The notes under the pieces are model-generated. The model was not told the DNA's origin. It searched no databases and saw only the letters and a list, made by a program, of their open reading frames with translations. A stretch of DNA of 64,000 nt, from contig DKUL01000075.1 of assembly GCA_002490665.1 (NCBI GenBank), positions 1-64,000 of the forward strand. The letters run 5' to 3'. The position numbers and the translations under genes are program-made. Shown piece by piece: positions 34,638-44,979 of the stretch (positions are counted from its first letter, which is position 1; the number at the start of each line of letters is the position of its first letter). Origin of the DNA: Lachnospiraceae bacterium UBA7205 (GTDB lineage Bacteria > Bacillota > Clostridia > Lachnospirales > Lachnospiraceae).

Positions 34638-35717
34638 TTATTGCCGTTTTCCATCTTCCGATTTTCGGATTGCCTCCCACAGGCCATTCAGGTATGCAGC
34701 GCCGAGCGCGCGGTCATAAAGCCCATATCCAGGCATTGCCGTCTCCCCCCATATCATGCGTCCGTGGTCTGGCCTGACAGGTCCGTTAAATCCTGTCTCG
34801 TACAGCGCCTTCATAATCTCGTACATGTCAAAATCGCCGTCCTCTGACAAATGTGCCGCCTCCTCGAAATCCGTCGGTGAGCGGAACTTTAAATTGCGCA
34901 CATGCGCAAAATGGATTCTGCCTTTCAGCGCGCGTATCATATCCGGCAAATCATTTTCCCTGTTTGTGCCATATGAGCCGGAACAGAACGTGACCCCGTT
35001 ATGCGGATTGTCAACCATCTTCATCATGCGCAGGATATTCTTCTTGTTGATGATAATGCGCGGAAGCCCAAACACGCTCCATGCAGGGTCGTCCGGATGG
35101 ATTGCCATGTTGATGTCATACCTGTCGCATACCGGCATGATTTTTTCCAGAAAATACTTCAGGTTGTCGAATAATTTTTCATCATCCACTTCCCTGTACA
35201 GTTCAAACAGTTCCCTTACCTGTGCCATTCTCTCCGGCTCCCATCCGGGCATGATGCTTCCATTGGCATCACCAGATATGGATGCAAACATTTTTTCAGG
35301 CTCCAATGCATCAACCGCTTCCTGCGTGTAGGCAAGCACGGTGGAGCCGTCCGTTCGCTTTCTGGCAAGCTCCGTCCTTGTCCAGTCAAAAACAGGCATA
35401 AAGTTATAGCACACCAGATGAATCCCTTCTTTTCCCAGATTCTCCAGGGTCTCTATGTAATTTGCAATATATGTTTCCCGCTCAGGCAGTCCTGCCTTGA
35501 TTGCCTCGTGTACATTCACACTCTCGATTCCGGCAATGTGCAGGCCGGATGCTTCCACCTCGCCGGCGAGCCGGCGGATTTTCTCCCGCTCCCACACTTC
35601 GCCTGCCTTCGCGCCATACAATGTCGTAATCACGCCTGTCACGCCGGGTATCTGCCGAATCTGGCCTAACGTAACCGTATCAAACGCTGAACCATACCAT
35701 CTCAATGTCATTTCCAT
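34638..35717 (-). CDS. uxuA: Mannonate dehydratase
   Basis: 359 residues, ATG with GAGGAG upstream; normal family length. Typical UxuA sequence throughout: MTLRWYGSAFDTVTLGQIRQIPGV, HLVCYNFMPVFDWTRT, NMAIHPDDPAWSVFGLPRII, GVTFCSGSYG and GPVRPDHGRMIWGE, which include the metal ligands. It dehydrates D-mannonate to 2-keto-3-deoxygluconate, the step after fructuronate reductase. Its presence in the xylan operon supports use of the (4-O-methyl)glucuronic acid branches released by GH115. Confidence 0.96.
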   Translation of the reverse strand: MEMTLRWYGSAFDTVTLGQIRQIPGVTGVITTLYGAKAGEVWEREKIRRLAGEVEASGLHIAGIESVNVHEAIKAGLPERETYIANYIETLENLGKEGIHLVCYNFMPVFDWTRTELARKRTDGSTVLAYTQEAVDALEPEKMFASISGDANGSIMPGWEPERMAQVRELFELYREVDDEKLFDNLKYFLEKIMPVCDRYDINMAIHPDDPAWSVFGLPRIIINKKNILRMMKMVDNPHNGVTFCSGSYGTNRENDLPDMIRALKGRIHFAHVRNLKFRSPTDFEEAAHLSEDGDFDMYEIMKALYETGFNGPVRPDHGRMIWGETAMPGYGLYDRALGAAYLNGLWEAIRKSEDGKRQ

Positions 35718-35740
35718 CTTCTGATTCTCCTCATAAAATA

Positions 35741-36874
35741 TTACTGCCAGATTCTGTAATTTCCGCTAAGCGCCAGAAACGCAAAGAAATACAGGCAATT
35801 GTCATAATATCTTCTGTCCCCTGTGCGCATGGGCAGTTTCCAGAACCGTTCCACCCACTCCCTGCTGCTGTCTGTGCGTGCCGCGAGTACCGACGCTGCT
35901 GTCGCTGCCAGAATGGCTGTCGGATGAAGTGCGTGTTCCCCCGCTATCCTTCCATCCACCTCATAGATATGGTATGTATTCCTGCGGCAGTCCTCAAGCA
36001 GAAACTCCTGTATTGCCTGTGCCGCATGGCACTGCCCCTCGTCTTTTCCAAACCACTCGTAGTCGAGCCCGATGTTTGCCACCGTGCGGTAGGAGTCACT
36101 GTAAAACCAGTCGTGCCGCTCATCCGTCCATGGCAGCCTCCTGTGCATCGGGCTTCCGTCAAACTCAGCATATTCTGCCGAGAAACCGGTTTTGGCATGG
36201 CACGCATTCTTAAGATATCTGCGGCTCTCAAGCGCTGCCCTGTCCCAGAATGAACGGTCCTCCTCGTAAGCCCACAGTGCAAAAAGCTCATAAAAATGTG
36301 GCAGGTGATAGGACGGGTCTGTAAAGTCACTGCCAGGGACAAATAAAATCTGATGGTTGTCCCTGTTCCACATCGGGACGCCTGCCCTGCCGTTTTCCCC
36401 TTTGTGCAGACATGCCCGCAAAATCTCCTTTGCCTCATGGGAATAATTGAAAATTCCGTCCCTGTCCCCCCATCTGTGCGCCGCAAAAAACAGCGCCATT
36501 GCAAAAAATTCCTCGCCGTCCGGCGCAGGACCGTCTGCATTCTTCGTCCCGTCCGTCGCGCACGACCATGCAAAATAGCCTTCATTTTCCCCATCCTGCA
36601 TCCACATATAAGTCTTTGCCCATTTCCATAGCCGGTCAAACTCCTCGTGCATGTCCAGCTGCACACAAATCATCATTCCATACGACATTCCTTCCGTGCG
36701 TGCATCATTGTTCCCAGTATCCATAATATACGCCATGTCATCCCCTGCAGGATAATAGACACGCACATCCTCCGCCCCATAAAAGAACGCATCACGAATT
36801 TCCACAAGCCGCTTTTCAACCTGCCCCGGCTCAATGCCAATTTCCACAAATACATTGCGGTACTGTCTCTCCAT
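35741..36874 (-). CDS. GH8 reducing-end xylose-releasing exo-oligoxylanase
   Basis: 377 residues, ATG preceded by GGAGG; no signal peptide, hence cytoplasmic. The (alpha/alpha)6 barrel shows TEGMSYGMM with the general acid at E61, WSCATDGTKNADGPAPDGEE, and WFYSDSYRT, matching the Rex-type GH8 of Bacillus halodurans (family knowledge). Rex enzymes remove xylose from the reducing end of xylo-oligosaccharides of three or more units, complementing the GH3/GH43 enzymes that act from the other end. It lies between a GH43 gene (59 bp) and uxuA (23 bp) in the same operon. Confidence 0.93.
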   Translation of the reverse strand: MERQYRNVFVEIGIEPGQVEKRLVEIRDAFFYGAEDVRVYYPAGDDMAYIMDTGNNDARTEGMSYGMMICVQLDMHEEFDRLWKWAKTYMWMQDGENEGYFAWSCATDGTKNADGPAPDGEEFFAMALFFAAHRWGDRDGIFNYSHEAKEILRACLHKGENGRAGVPMWNRDNHQILFVPGSDFTDPSYHLPHFYELFALWAYEEDRSFWDRAALESRRYLKNACHAKTGFSAEYAEFDGSPMHRRLPWTDERHDWFYSDSYRTVANIGLDYEWFGKDEGQCHAAQAIQEFLLEDCRRNTYHIYEVDGRIAGEHALHPTAILAATAASVLAARTDSSREWVERFWKLPMRTGDRRYYDNCLYFFAFLALSGNYRIWQ

Positions 36875-36933
36875 ACCAGCTTCCCTCCATACTACTATAT
36901 CGTATCAATTCAGTCTTTTTTCCTGCACGCTTC

Positions 36934-38382
36934 CTATCCTTCTGCCGAAAACTCCCATGTGTATACTTCGTATCCCTCTCCCATGAATACAAAATAGAGG
37001 TCATGAATGCCGTCCGGACATTTCCGCACTGCTGCCGAACAGACTGTAAGGATGTCCGTACTTGCAGGAAGCAGTTCCACAAGGCACATTTCTTCCCCGC
37101 TCAGGCTGTCCAGAAATACCCTGACACAGCCTGATTTGCTCCCGCGCACAGACACCTCCAGCGTCCTTGCCTTTCTGTCTCCGAAGTCGACATTGCTGAC
37201 TTCAATCCAGCATCCGTCTGATATCCCCGTAACAATCATATCGCCGGAACCGCAGCGCAGTGCGCACTCCCCATACTGTGTCGTCATGATTCCGCCCATC
37301 GCAGTCATTGTGACCGCCTTGTTGGTACGGTATGGGTCAAACGCCTTAATCGGCGGCACGCCTTCCCTCGTTGCCTGTATTTTTCCAATGCTTCCGTTTT
37401 CATCAATCTGTACGGCATCAATTCCCGTACACCTGTAATTTTGCAGCACACCCATCCTCTCCTCGAGAATCCTTGTGTGATAGGACATATACCACCTGCC
37501 ATGAAAACGGAACATGCAATGATGGTTATTTCCCTCCAGGCCGAAAAAAAAGTCAGGGTTTTTTAAGACGGAACCAGTCAGCGTGAATGGTCCCATCGGG
37601 TGGTCGCCTGTCATGACCATAATCTCTCCCCTGCCAAATCCAAGCTCCGCCTCCTTCTCCTCCGGTACGGAAAAGTTGGAGCAGTAGGAATAGTAATACC
37701 TGCCGTTTATCTTATTGATACCGGAATCCTCATACAGATAGGGTACGTCGGCAATCACAGCCGGCTCCCCCTGAATACTTATCATATCCCTGCCAAGCCT
37801 TGCCACCCTTGCCGTCCCTGGGTTTGCAGCCTTGCCGGGATCCGGGATTCCCCCTCCGAAATAAATATACGCCTCACCGTCGTCATCCACCAGTACCGCC
37901 GGATCAAAAAGCCATGTGACCGCGCCGCAGGTTGGTGTCTGTCTGGAAATCAGCGGTTTTTGAAGAACATCCGCAAAAGGTCCGACAGGGCTGTCCCCCT
38001 CCAGCACCGCAATCCCGTCCCCGCCGTTTGCAAAGTACAGGAAAAACTTCATTTTTCCGTCAATCTCTTTACAAACAGCCGCCGGCGCCCATGAATTCCT
38101 GCTCCACCGCGCTGCGCCCTTGCTGCCCGCCGCATACACCGTTCCATGGTCTGTCCAGTTTACCAGATCCTCGGAGGATATGACACTGATGGTATCAATC
38201 TGGGAATATACATTTTCGGTGATTTGTCCGTTTTCATTTCGGATGAATGTGTCCCCTGTCATATATAGATAAACCCTGTCCCCATATACAAGCGCATACG
38301 GATCTGCCCCGAACCGCTGTGTCATGACCGGGTTGTGTTCCCCCTGCCTTTTATAGCCTGTCTTTAATGTAAAATGATGCAT
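36934..38382 (-). CDS. GH43 alpha-L-arabinofuranosidase / beta-xylosidase with CBM6-like C-terminus
   Basis: 482 residues from ATG at 38382 (AGGAAG just upstream, 4 nt after the GH115 stop). The five-bladed propeller shows the catalytic base in GADPYALVYGDRVYLYMTGD, the pKa-modulating Asp in WLFDPAVLVDDDG, and the acid in YEDSGINKINGRYYYSY. The final about 125 residues (ALRCGSGDMIVTGISDGCWIEV...) form a CBM6-like sandwich. This layout is common in arabinoxylan arabinofuranohydrolases. No signal peptide, so it works on imported oligosaccharides. The precise linkage cannot be read from sequence. Confidence 0.9.
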   Translation of the reverse strand: MHHFTLKTGYKRQGEHNPVMTQRFGADPYALVYGDRVYLYMTGDTFIRNENGQITENVYSQIDTISVISSEDLVNWTDHGTVYAAGSKGAARWSRNSWAPAAVCKEIDGKMKFFLYFANGGDGIAVLEGDSPVGPFADVLQKPLISRQTPTCGAVTWLFDPAVLVDDDGEAYIYFGGGIPDPGKAANPGTARVARLGRDMISIQGEPAVIADVPYLYEDSGINKINGRYYYSYCSNFSVPEEKEAELGFGRGEIMVMTGDHPMGPFTLTGSVLKNPDFFFGLEGNNHHCMFRFHGRWYMSYHTRILEERMGVLQNYRCTGIDAVQIDENGSIGKIQATREGVPPIKAFDPYRTNKAVTMTAMGGIMTTQYGECALRCGSGDMIVTGISDGCWIEVSNVDFGDRKARTLEVSVRGSKSGCVRVFLDSLSGEEMCLVELLPASTDILTVCSAAVRKCPDGIHDLYFVFMGEGYEVYTWEFSAEG

Positions 38383-38386
38383 CTTC

Positions 38387-41257
38387 CTATTCCCTCCAAT
38401 GTATTCTGCCTTCCCGTGGAAGCATCCCGATATATCCATATTTTTGTCCGTATGCTTCCTGCCTGACCACAATGCGCTCCAATACGACCCCTGCGTCACA
38501 GGCATATATTGCAATATTGTTTTCCCCTGCCTTTACCTCCGCCCTCCATATTGCTGTATGGATATTGTCAAGTACACCCTTTGCCCACTCCGCACAGTTC
38601 CTGTCACCGCCCCTGTAACCATCTGACACAGTATGGACGATTTGCACCGGCCCGTCGTTTATCCGGATTCCCATCCTAAGCTGGTTTCTGGTGTCCACAG
38701 GATTGGACGGGGCTGTCAGGATTTCAAACACGCAGGTTCCTTCCGTATCGGCTCCAAAACCATAGCTGATAAAAGGCGCATCCCTTAACGGCATATACGA
38801 AACCGTCTGCGGAAATGCCTTTGCCCCTGCAACGTACTTTCCATATGGTTTCAGGATTTGGTACTCTTTTGACTTGTATTTGTAATCACATGCCTCGATA
38901 GCCAGCATTCCAGGCGCCCCCTTGCACCTTGCGGCATGAATTTCCACATTGACATGGGAAAACGTTGTCCGGATACATAAATCCGCCACCAGCTCCCTTT
39001 CCTGTCCTGCAGGCATCAGCGTTCTGTCAATCCATACTTCCAGCTCCCTGTGCAGTTCCACCCTGCCCTCTTTCTCAGCAGCAATAATCCACGGCGCGTT
39101 ACTCTCCACCCAATAAGGAAACGGTTCTGTCGATCCGTTATCAATTTCAACCACGATCCGGTCTGTTCCCATATCCAGCGGTTCCCGCGCTATCAGGGTC
39201 TTTCGTGTCCAGTCGCCGCCCATGCTGTACTGTTCGTCATGCTTCAGCGCCACAATCATGCGCGGACGGTTCGCCGGTTCGACATAATGGTAAACCGGAT
39301 AACGGCACTCCTCGTCATTCCAGTGGACAAAACCTGCATGCTCGGACAGCATCATGCCGTCCCATTTTCCGTCTGCAATACGGTGGTATTCTTCCTGCAG
39401 CTTCCTGTCTTTTTGTACACATGCGCGCATTTTATCCGCGTACGTGTTTGCAATCAGCCTTCCCTGCGCGGCATAGTACTTATTTTTTCCGGCATACAGC
39501 ATCAGCTTTAACTGGTTCATGGACGCAGCTGCCGGATAGGAAACCAGTTCAAAAAATGACGCGTATGTCATTTTATCCGGCATGCTTTCTTTTATTTCCT
39601 CTATAATCCCCAGGATCTCCTGCGCCTTGCAAAGCGCCCAGTCCGCCTCGCCATAATTCACCGGATGATAGGTATCCGGCTGCAGCGCTTCCGGTCTGCG
39701 GATACTGTTGAGTCTGGTATAGCCATCAACAACCTGATAAACCTTATCGAGCATCTCGCCTGAAAATCCTGAACCAAACTGTGCCGTAAGCCATTTTTTT
39801 GTATACTCGTCCGTCTTATTGGGTGCACCTGTTCCCCACCTGTCAAAATCATATGCGAGGTCAAGAAAATACGAAAGCGGCAGCTCCTGCGGTTTCAGGT
39901 CTCCCACATTCACTATCCAGATTTCGCGCACGCCGAAGTCATATGCCTGTGTCATCTGCTCCCAGACCTTGGATAAATGCGTGCTGTTCACCCACTCATA
40001 GGACACAGGGTCACCATGATAGTCAAAGTGGTAATACATACCCCATCCACCCTTACGCTCCCTGTCCTTTTCCTCAGGAAGCCTCCGCATGTTGCCAAAA
40101 TTGTCCTCACAGAGCATCAGCGTGACGCCGTCAAGTTCTTTCCAGTCCTTTAATCCTTCCGTCTTATCGTCTCCGTAAAAATATGCTTCTACTTCTTTAT
40201 ATAACGCCAGCATTCTCGGAACCTGATCCAGATTGTTATCAACACACTCCCGAATCAGCTGGTTTTGCGTGGAAATTACTTCCTTCAGATAGTCAATGTT
40301 TTCCTTTAATGTCGCGGCATGTCCTAAAATCTCACTGTCCCTCTCGCCGCGCATCCCCATTGTAATTATGTTTTCAAGTCTGCCGTTACGCCTTAAGCCA
40401 TCCCGCCAGTACCGGGTCAGTCCTTTTTTGTTGCGGTCAAAATTCCACTCTGTCCCATATGGGGAACCCTCCCCCTTGACCAAATCCCACTCCTCGCTGT
40501 GGCGCAGGCAGGGCTCATGATGGGAATTGCTCATGACGATGCCGTATTCATCCGCCAGAAGCGCGTTCGCCATCCCCGGCCCATCCAGACTAAAGGAGGA
40601 TGTCCACATCGCAGGCCACAGATAATTTCCCTTCAGCCGCAGCAGCAGTTCAAATACCTTGTCATACATTTCAGCCGTAAAGCCGCCAAAGTGGCGGAAC
40701 GTCCAGCTGCCAAAGGAGGGCCACTCATCATTGATGAAAAATCCCCTGTATTTTACCGACGGCTCTTTCGACACAGTGTTGACCGCCTGCGTCAGTATGA
40801 CGGTATCCCGTTTTACAGGCAGGACATCCGCAAAGTATACCCATGGCGATACCCCCAGAAGCTCCGACAGATGAAACAGTCCATAAATCGTCCCGCGTTT
40901 GTCACTCCCTGCAATCACCAGCGTGCGATGCGCCTCCGTTTCCTTCCTTTCAATGATGCCGAAATGGTAGACCTCACGTTTTCCACGCACCCTCGACAAA
41001 TTAAGGCGTCCTTCCTCTGCCAGCGTGTCCAGCGTGGTATTGTGTCCGATGGTTCCTGCAATGATGCAGTCACAGACTTCCTGTTCCCCTGGTGTGCCTT
41101 CCGCAAGTTCATATTTTCTGTCCGTGACAAGCCAAAGGTCATTTAGCACTTTCCGGGCAATTTTCTTCACACCGGAAAATTCTTCCGCACCGACAAATAT
41201 TTTCGCCTGCCTTGCACCGTCCGCTATTGTCAACACCGTATCTTTCTCCTCTCTCAT
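38387..41257 (-). CDS. GH115 alpha-(4-O-methyl)-glucuronidase
   Basis: 956 residues; its ATG overlaps the previous stop as TAATG, so it is translationally coupled to the GH43 gene. Strongly GH115-like: AGSDKRGTIYGLFHLSELLGVSPWVYFADV, VKYRGFFINDEWPSFGSW, LRLKGNYLWPAMWTSSF, SNSHHEPCLRHSEEW and ITMGMRGERDSEI. GH115 enzymes remove (4-O-methyl)glucuronic acid from internal or terminal xylose units of xylan. No signal peptide is seen, so decorated oligosaccharides must be imported intact. The released uronate can go to the UxuB/UxuA products of this operon. Confidence 0.95.
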   Translation of the reverse strand: MREEKDTVLTIADGARQAKIFVGAEEFSGVKKIARKVLNDLWLVTDRKYELAEGTPGEQEVCDCIIAGTIGHNTTLDTLAEEGRLNLSRVRGKREVYHFGIIERKETEAHRTLVIAGSDKRGTIYGLFHLSELLGVSPWVYFADVLPVKRDTVILTQAVNTVSKEPSVKYRGFFINDEWPSFGSWTFRHFGGFTAEMYDKVFELLLRLKGNYLWPAMWTSSFSLDGPGMANALLADEYGIVMSNSHHEPCLRHSEEWDLVKGEGSPYGTEWNFDRNKKGLTRYWRDGLRRNGRLENIITMGMRGERDSEILGHAATLKENIDYLKEVISTQNQLIRECVDNNLDQVPRMLALYKEVEAYFYGDDKTEGLKDWKELDGVTLMLCEDNFGNMRRLPEEKDRERKGGWGMYYHFDYHGDPVSYEWVNSTHLSKVWEQMTQAYDFGVREIWIVNVGDLKPQELPLSYFLDLAYDFDRWGTGAPNKTDEYTKKWLTAQFGSGFSGEMLDKVYQVVDGYTRLNSIRRPEALQPDTYHPVNYGEADWALCKAQEILGIIEEIKESMPDKMTYASFFELVSYPAAASMNQLKLMLYAGKNKYYAAQGRLIANTYADKMRACVQKDRKLQEEYHRIADGKWDGMMLSEHAGFVHWNDEECRYPVYHYVEPANRPRMIVALKHDEQYSMGGDWTRKTLIAREPLDMGTDRIVVEIDNGSTEPFPYWVESNAPWIIAAEKEGRVELHRELEVWIDRTLMPAGQERELVADLCIRTTFSHVNVEIHAARCKGAPGMLAIEACDYKYKSKEYQILKPYGKYVAGAKAFPQTVSYMPLRDAPFISYGFGADTEGTCVFEILTAPSNPVDTRNQLRMGIRINDGPVQIVHTVSDGYRGGDRNCAEWAKGVLDNIHTAIWRAEVKAGENNIAIYACDAGVVLERIVVRQEAYGQKYGYIGMLPREGRIHWRE

Positions 41258-42816
41258 TACCGCCAGTCACCTTTCCAGTACCGGAACTGCATAAAATCCG
41301 CATAACCGCCTGTCTGCTTTGTAGAAAAAAGGAACAGGCCAAAGCGGCATCCTGTAAAATGATCCATCTTAAAATACTGCTTCTGACGGACACCGATTCT
41401 GTTCCACTCCCCATTCGAAAGATAAAAACACGATGCCTCATCCCGCATATCCGTAAAATCCGTATGTATCTTCAGCGTGGCCGCCTCCGATCCAATTGCA
41501 ACTCTCTCATATTCTTTCGCCGGTTCAAGGAAGTCCGAATCCCCGAACACAGTCTCATTTTGCGCTGGCTTTCCCAGCATGACAATATAGTATCTGCCTT
41601 TTTCCTTTGTCAGGGCAACCGCCCCATAACAGCCTGTAAAAGCGCAGATTCCGGCATAGTCGCCATCTTTCAGACGGCTCGCATCCACTGTCACCCATGC
41701 CGCGCTTTCCGGTCCGGATGTCCTCTGTGTAAGCGTGTTGTACCCATAGGCCAGGCCGGAACAGATTCTCCCCGAATAGAGCCTGTACGCTCCCCTACGT
41801 TCCGTGACTGACCACAGTGTCCCCACCGGATTATGATTAAACTGCCAAAACGGCTTCAGATGTATTGTTCCGTCATCATCCGGCGTATAAATAAAATCGT
41901 CATCCCCGTTCAAAGGCTGGTACTGATACCCTGGTCTGGTACTTGGAACTTTGACAAATTCCGGAACCTTTCCATCCGCGCCAGCTACTGGAAACCCCTC
42001 CTCGTCAAAGTGCAGCGGCATGATTAAAGGCGCCCTGCCCAGTGCCCCTCTGTCCTGAAACATAAATGCATACCATTCCCCATCCGGCGTGTCAACCATA
42101 CCGCCCTGCGCAACACCAAGCCTGTGGTATCCCATGTCATCATCAATCATGCATTTCCCCTTAAATTCGCCTGTCAGCGAATCTGCCATAAAACAGTCCT
42201 CCGACTTCCATGCATTTCCATATGCCGGAATATGGCAGGTAAACAAATAATATCGTCCGTCTTTTTTATACAGGTGTGAGCCTTCATACCCGAGATGGAC
42301 ATTGTCCACATCCTCGACAAGAAGCCTGCAAAGTCCCCCTTCAAGCGGTCCTTTTAGCTCCGGGTCCAGTTCAGTCAGGTACAGTTCCTTGTTTCCGTAC
42401 ACAATATAAACGCTTCCGTCATCGTCGAAAAAAAGGGAGCTGTCGTGATAAAAGCCTTTTATTGTCTGTTTCTTCCACGGTCCTTCCGGATTTTGCGCCA
42501 TAAGCAAATAAGTCTTATGTGTATCATTTGCAGTGAAACATATATAAAATGTTCCGTCATGATACCGCAGGGTTGGCGCCCACATCCCCTGCCCATAAAT
42601 CTGTTCTGTTCCTTCCAGACGATGTCCTTTGGTATCATCAAGCGTCTCATAAGCATGCGCCGCAAATTCCCAGTTCATCAAATCATAGGAACGCAGGATG
42701 TCACAGCCCGGCATAAAATGCATTGTCGTGCTCGCCATGTAATAAGTATCACCCACACGTATAATGTCCGGATCCGGAAAATCGGAATATATGACAGGAT
42801 TTCTTTTTGTCTCCAT
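41257..42816 (-). CDS. GH43 beta-xylosidase / arabinofuranosidase with C-terminal beta-sandwich
   Basis: 519 residues, cytoplasmic. Starts NPVIYSDFPDPDIIRVGDTYYMASTTMHFMPG, with the catalytic base in FPDPD; the acid is in GYEGSHLYKKDGRYYLF. The last about 190 residues (NHNPVGTLWSVTERRGAYRLY...) form the second beta-sandwich common in GH43 xylosidases of about 520 residues. It removes xylose or arabinose from the non-reducing end or branches of imported oligosaccharides. It begins 18 bp after the GH3 gene and overlaps GH115 by one base. The Shine-Dalgarno site is weak (AAGAAGA), so translation may depend on GH3. Confidence 0.92.
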   Translation of the reverse strand: METKRNPVIYSDFPDPDIIRVGDTYYMASTTMHFMPGCDILRSYDLMNWEFAAHAYETLDDTKGHRLEGTEQIYGQGMWAPTLRYHDGTFYICFTANDTHKTYLLMAQNPEGPWKKQTIKGFYHDSSLFFDDDGSVYIVYGNKELYLTELDPELKGPLEGGLCRLLVEDVDNVHLGYEGSHLYKKDGRYYLFTCHIPAYGNAWKSEDCFMADSLTGEFKGKCMIDDDMGYHRLGVAQGGMVDTPDGEWYAFMFQDRGALGRAPLIMPLHFDEEGFPVAGADGKVPEFVKVPSTRPGYQYQPLNGDDDFIYTPDDDGTIHLKPFWQFNHNPVGTLWSVTERRGAYRLYSGRICSGLAYGYNTLTQRTSGPESAAWVTVDASRLKDGDYAGICAFTGCYGAVALTKEKGRYYIVMLGKPAQNETVFGDSDFLEPAKEYERVAIGSEAATLKIHTDFTDMRDEASCFYLSNGEWNRIGVRQKQYFKMDHFTGCRFGLFLFSTKQTGGYADFMQFRYWKGDWR

Positions 42817-42834
42817 GTTTTCTTGTCTTCTTTC

Positions 42835-44964
42835 TTAAATATACAACGTCTGCGGCTTCTTCCCTGTCAGGGCTGCGCTCCTTGCATCGGGCTGGGAACC
42901 GCCGATATGAACCTCATATCCTTCCGCGATATACTCAGCCTCACCATCCTCATTGAACAGCACAAATGCCTCCGCGGGAAGCTTCATCGTCAGCGTCTTT
43001 GCCTCGCCTGCCTTCAAATCCACCTTCCTGATTCCCTTAAGCTGGGCATTCGGCGTGCCCTCCCGCCTTGCCTTCACGTAAGCCTGAACCGTCTCGGTTC
43101 CGTCCACGTCTCCTGCGTTTTTAACCGTAAAGGTAATCTCCACACCGCTCTTTACATCCGGTGTACCCACAAATGTCACATCACTGTATGCAAAATCGGT
43201 GTAGGAAAGCCCATACCCGAACGGATACAGCGCCTCCTGCGTCATGTAACGATAAGTACGTCCTTTCATGGAATAATCCTCAAAATCAGGAAGCTCCTCC
43301 ATCGTCTTATAAAATGTAACCGGAAGCTTTCCCTGTGGGTTTGCCGCGCCAAACAATATATCCGCAATTGCCTTGCCGCCCTGTGCCCCCGGATACCAGC
43401 CTTGTATAATCGCGCCAAGATGTTCCTGTTCCCATGTAAGCGCTGTCGCACTGCCGCAGAGCACCACAAGAACCACCGGTTTTCCATACTCACTTGCAAT
43501 TTTGAGGATGTCATGCTGGATTCCCGGAAGCCTCAGATTCGGCTTATCTCCGCTTCCGTACTCATTTCCTGTATCACCTTCCTCGCCTTCGAGTGTGGCA
43601 TCCATCCCCATCACAGCGATAATCACGTCACTTTCCTCACAGACTCCGCGTACTTCCGAACACCGGTCATTCGCCTCCGCAAGCCCTGTCATCCGGTCCT
43701 TGTACAGATGGCATCCCATGGAGTACATCACACGCACATCATCACCGACATAGTCCTGTATCCCTTCAAGCACCGTCACATACCGCGATGCAGTCCCCTC
43801 ATAATTTCCAACCAGCGCCGCCCTGCTGTCAGCGTTGGGGCCAATCACGCCAATCGTGTGAATCCTGCCCTTGTCCAGCGGCAGAAGGTTGTTCTCATTT
43901 TTCAGCAAGACAATTGATTTTTCCGCCACTTCCCTGTTCAGCGCCCTCATTTCCACGGAATCCACCACGGAATACGGAATCCTGTCGAACGGATTCTCCT
44001 CTTTCCTGTCAAATACGCCAAGCTTCATGCGCGAGGTAAACAGATTAATAACCGCCTCATCAATGCGCGACTCCTCCACAAGCCCCTCTTTCACCGCCTG
44101 TACCAGATACGTAAACAAATTTCCGCAGTTCAGGTCGCAACCGTTTGCCATCGCCATCGCCACAGACTCCTGCGCATTTGAAGTCACTTTATGTCCCTCA
44201 TGAAAATCCTTGATCGCCCAGCAGTCCGAAGTCACATGCCCCTCAAATCCCCATTCCTTCCGCAAAATGTCAATCAGCAGTTCATGGCTTCCACAGCAGG
44301 GTACGCCGTTCGTCCTGTTATATGCCCCCATGACCGACTCCACATGCGCTTCCTGCACACACGCCTTAAATGCCGGAAGATAGGTTTCCCGCATGTCCTG
44401 CCTGCTGGCAGCCGCGTCAAACTCATGACGCAATGCTTCCGGACCGCTATGCACCGCGAAATGCTTCGCGCAGGCTGCAACTTTCAGGTAATTCTCATCG
44501 TGTCCCTGAAGTCCCTGTATATAACGTACACCCAGTCTGCTCGTCAGGTACGGATCTTCCCCGAACGTTTCATGCCCCCTGCCCCATCTCGGATCCCTGA
44601 AAATATTGACATTTGGCGCCCAGAACGTAAGCCCCTTGTAGATATCCATGTCCTTTCCTTTTTGCTGCATGTTAAATTTCGCGCGGGCTTCTGTTGAAAC
44701 CGCTTCTGCAACCCGCTCCAGCAAATCCTCGTCAAACGTTGCAGCCATCCCGACTGCCTGCGGAAACACTGTCGCAGTCCCTGCCCTTGCCACACCGTGA
44801 AGCGCTTCGTTCCACCAGTTATACTTCTTTATGCCAAGGCGTTCCACTGCCGGTGACCTGTGAAGCGTCTGCTCTACCTTCTCCTCAAGCGTCATCTGTG
44901 CTACCAGCTCCTTTGCACGCTCGCGGTACTCCCTTAGTTTCTGTTTGTTCTCATTTAATTCCAT
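42835..44964 (-). CDS. GH3 beta-xylosidase / beta-glucosidase
   Basis: 709 residues; ATG with GGAGG 7 nt upstream. It has the N-terminal barrel with WWNEALHGVARAG, CAKHFAVHSGPE, MGAYNRTNGVPCCGS and the nucleophile D247 in VTSDCWAI. The alpha/beta sandwich (VIGPNADSRAALVGNYEGT) and fibronectin-III-like end (GYGLSYTDFAYSDVTF) follow. ALHGVARAG and NRTNGVPCC resemble GH3 xylosidases more than glucosidases (family knowledge). No signal peptide, so cytoplasmic. First enzyme gene after the importer, 15 bp past the second binding-protein gene. Confidence 0.93.
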   Translation of the reverse strand: MELNENKQKLREYRERAKELVAQMTLEEKVEQTLHRSPAVERLGIKKYNWWNEALHGVARAGTATVFPQAVGMAATFDEDLLERVAEAVSTEARAKFNMQQKGKDMDIYKGLTFWAPNVNIFRDPRWGRGHETFGEDPYLTSRLGVRYIQGLQGHDENYLKVAACAKHFAVHSGPEALRHEFDAAASRQDMRETYLPAFKACVQEAHVESVMGAYNRTNGVPCCGSHELLIDILRKEWGFEGHVTSDCWAIKDFHEGHKVTSNAQESVAMAMANGCDLNCGNLFTYLVQAVKEGLVEESRIDEAVINLFTSRMKLGVFDRKEENPFDRIPYSVVDSVEMRALNREVAEKSIVLLKNENNLLPLDKGRIHTIGVIGPNADSRAALVGNYEGTASRYVTVLEGIQDYVGDDVRVMYSMGCHLYKDRMTGLAEANDRCSEVRGVCEESDVIIAVMGMDATLEGEEGDTGNEYGSGDKPNLRLPGIQHDILKIASEYGKPVVLVVLCGSATALTWEQEHLGAIIQGWYPGAQGGKAIADILFGAANPQGKLPVTFYKTMEELPDFEDYSMKGRTYRYMTQEALYPFGYGLSYTDFAYSDVTFVGTPDVKSGVEITFTVKNAGDVDGTETVQAYVKARREGTPNAQLKGIRKVDLKAGEAKTLTMKLPAEAFVLFNEDGEAEYIAEGYEVHIGGSQPDARSAALTGKKPQTLYI

Positions 44965-44979
44965 AAAATTTCCTCCTTT

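Noticed and set aside
42445..43917. A 490-codon open frame on the plus strand
   Set aside because: It is antisense across the GH43/GH3 junction, both strongly supported genes; the product is Cys/His/Arg-rich with no domain, as expected for a shadow frame.
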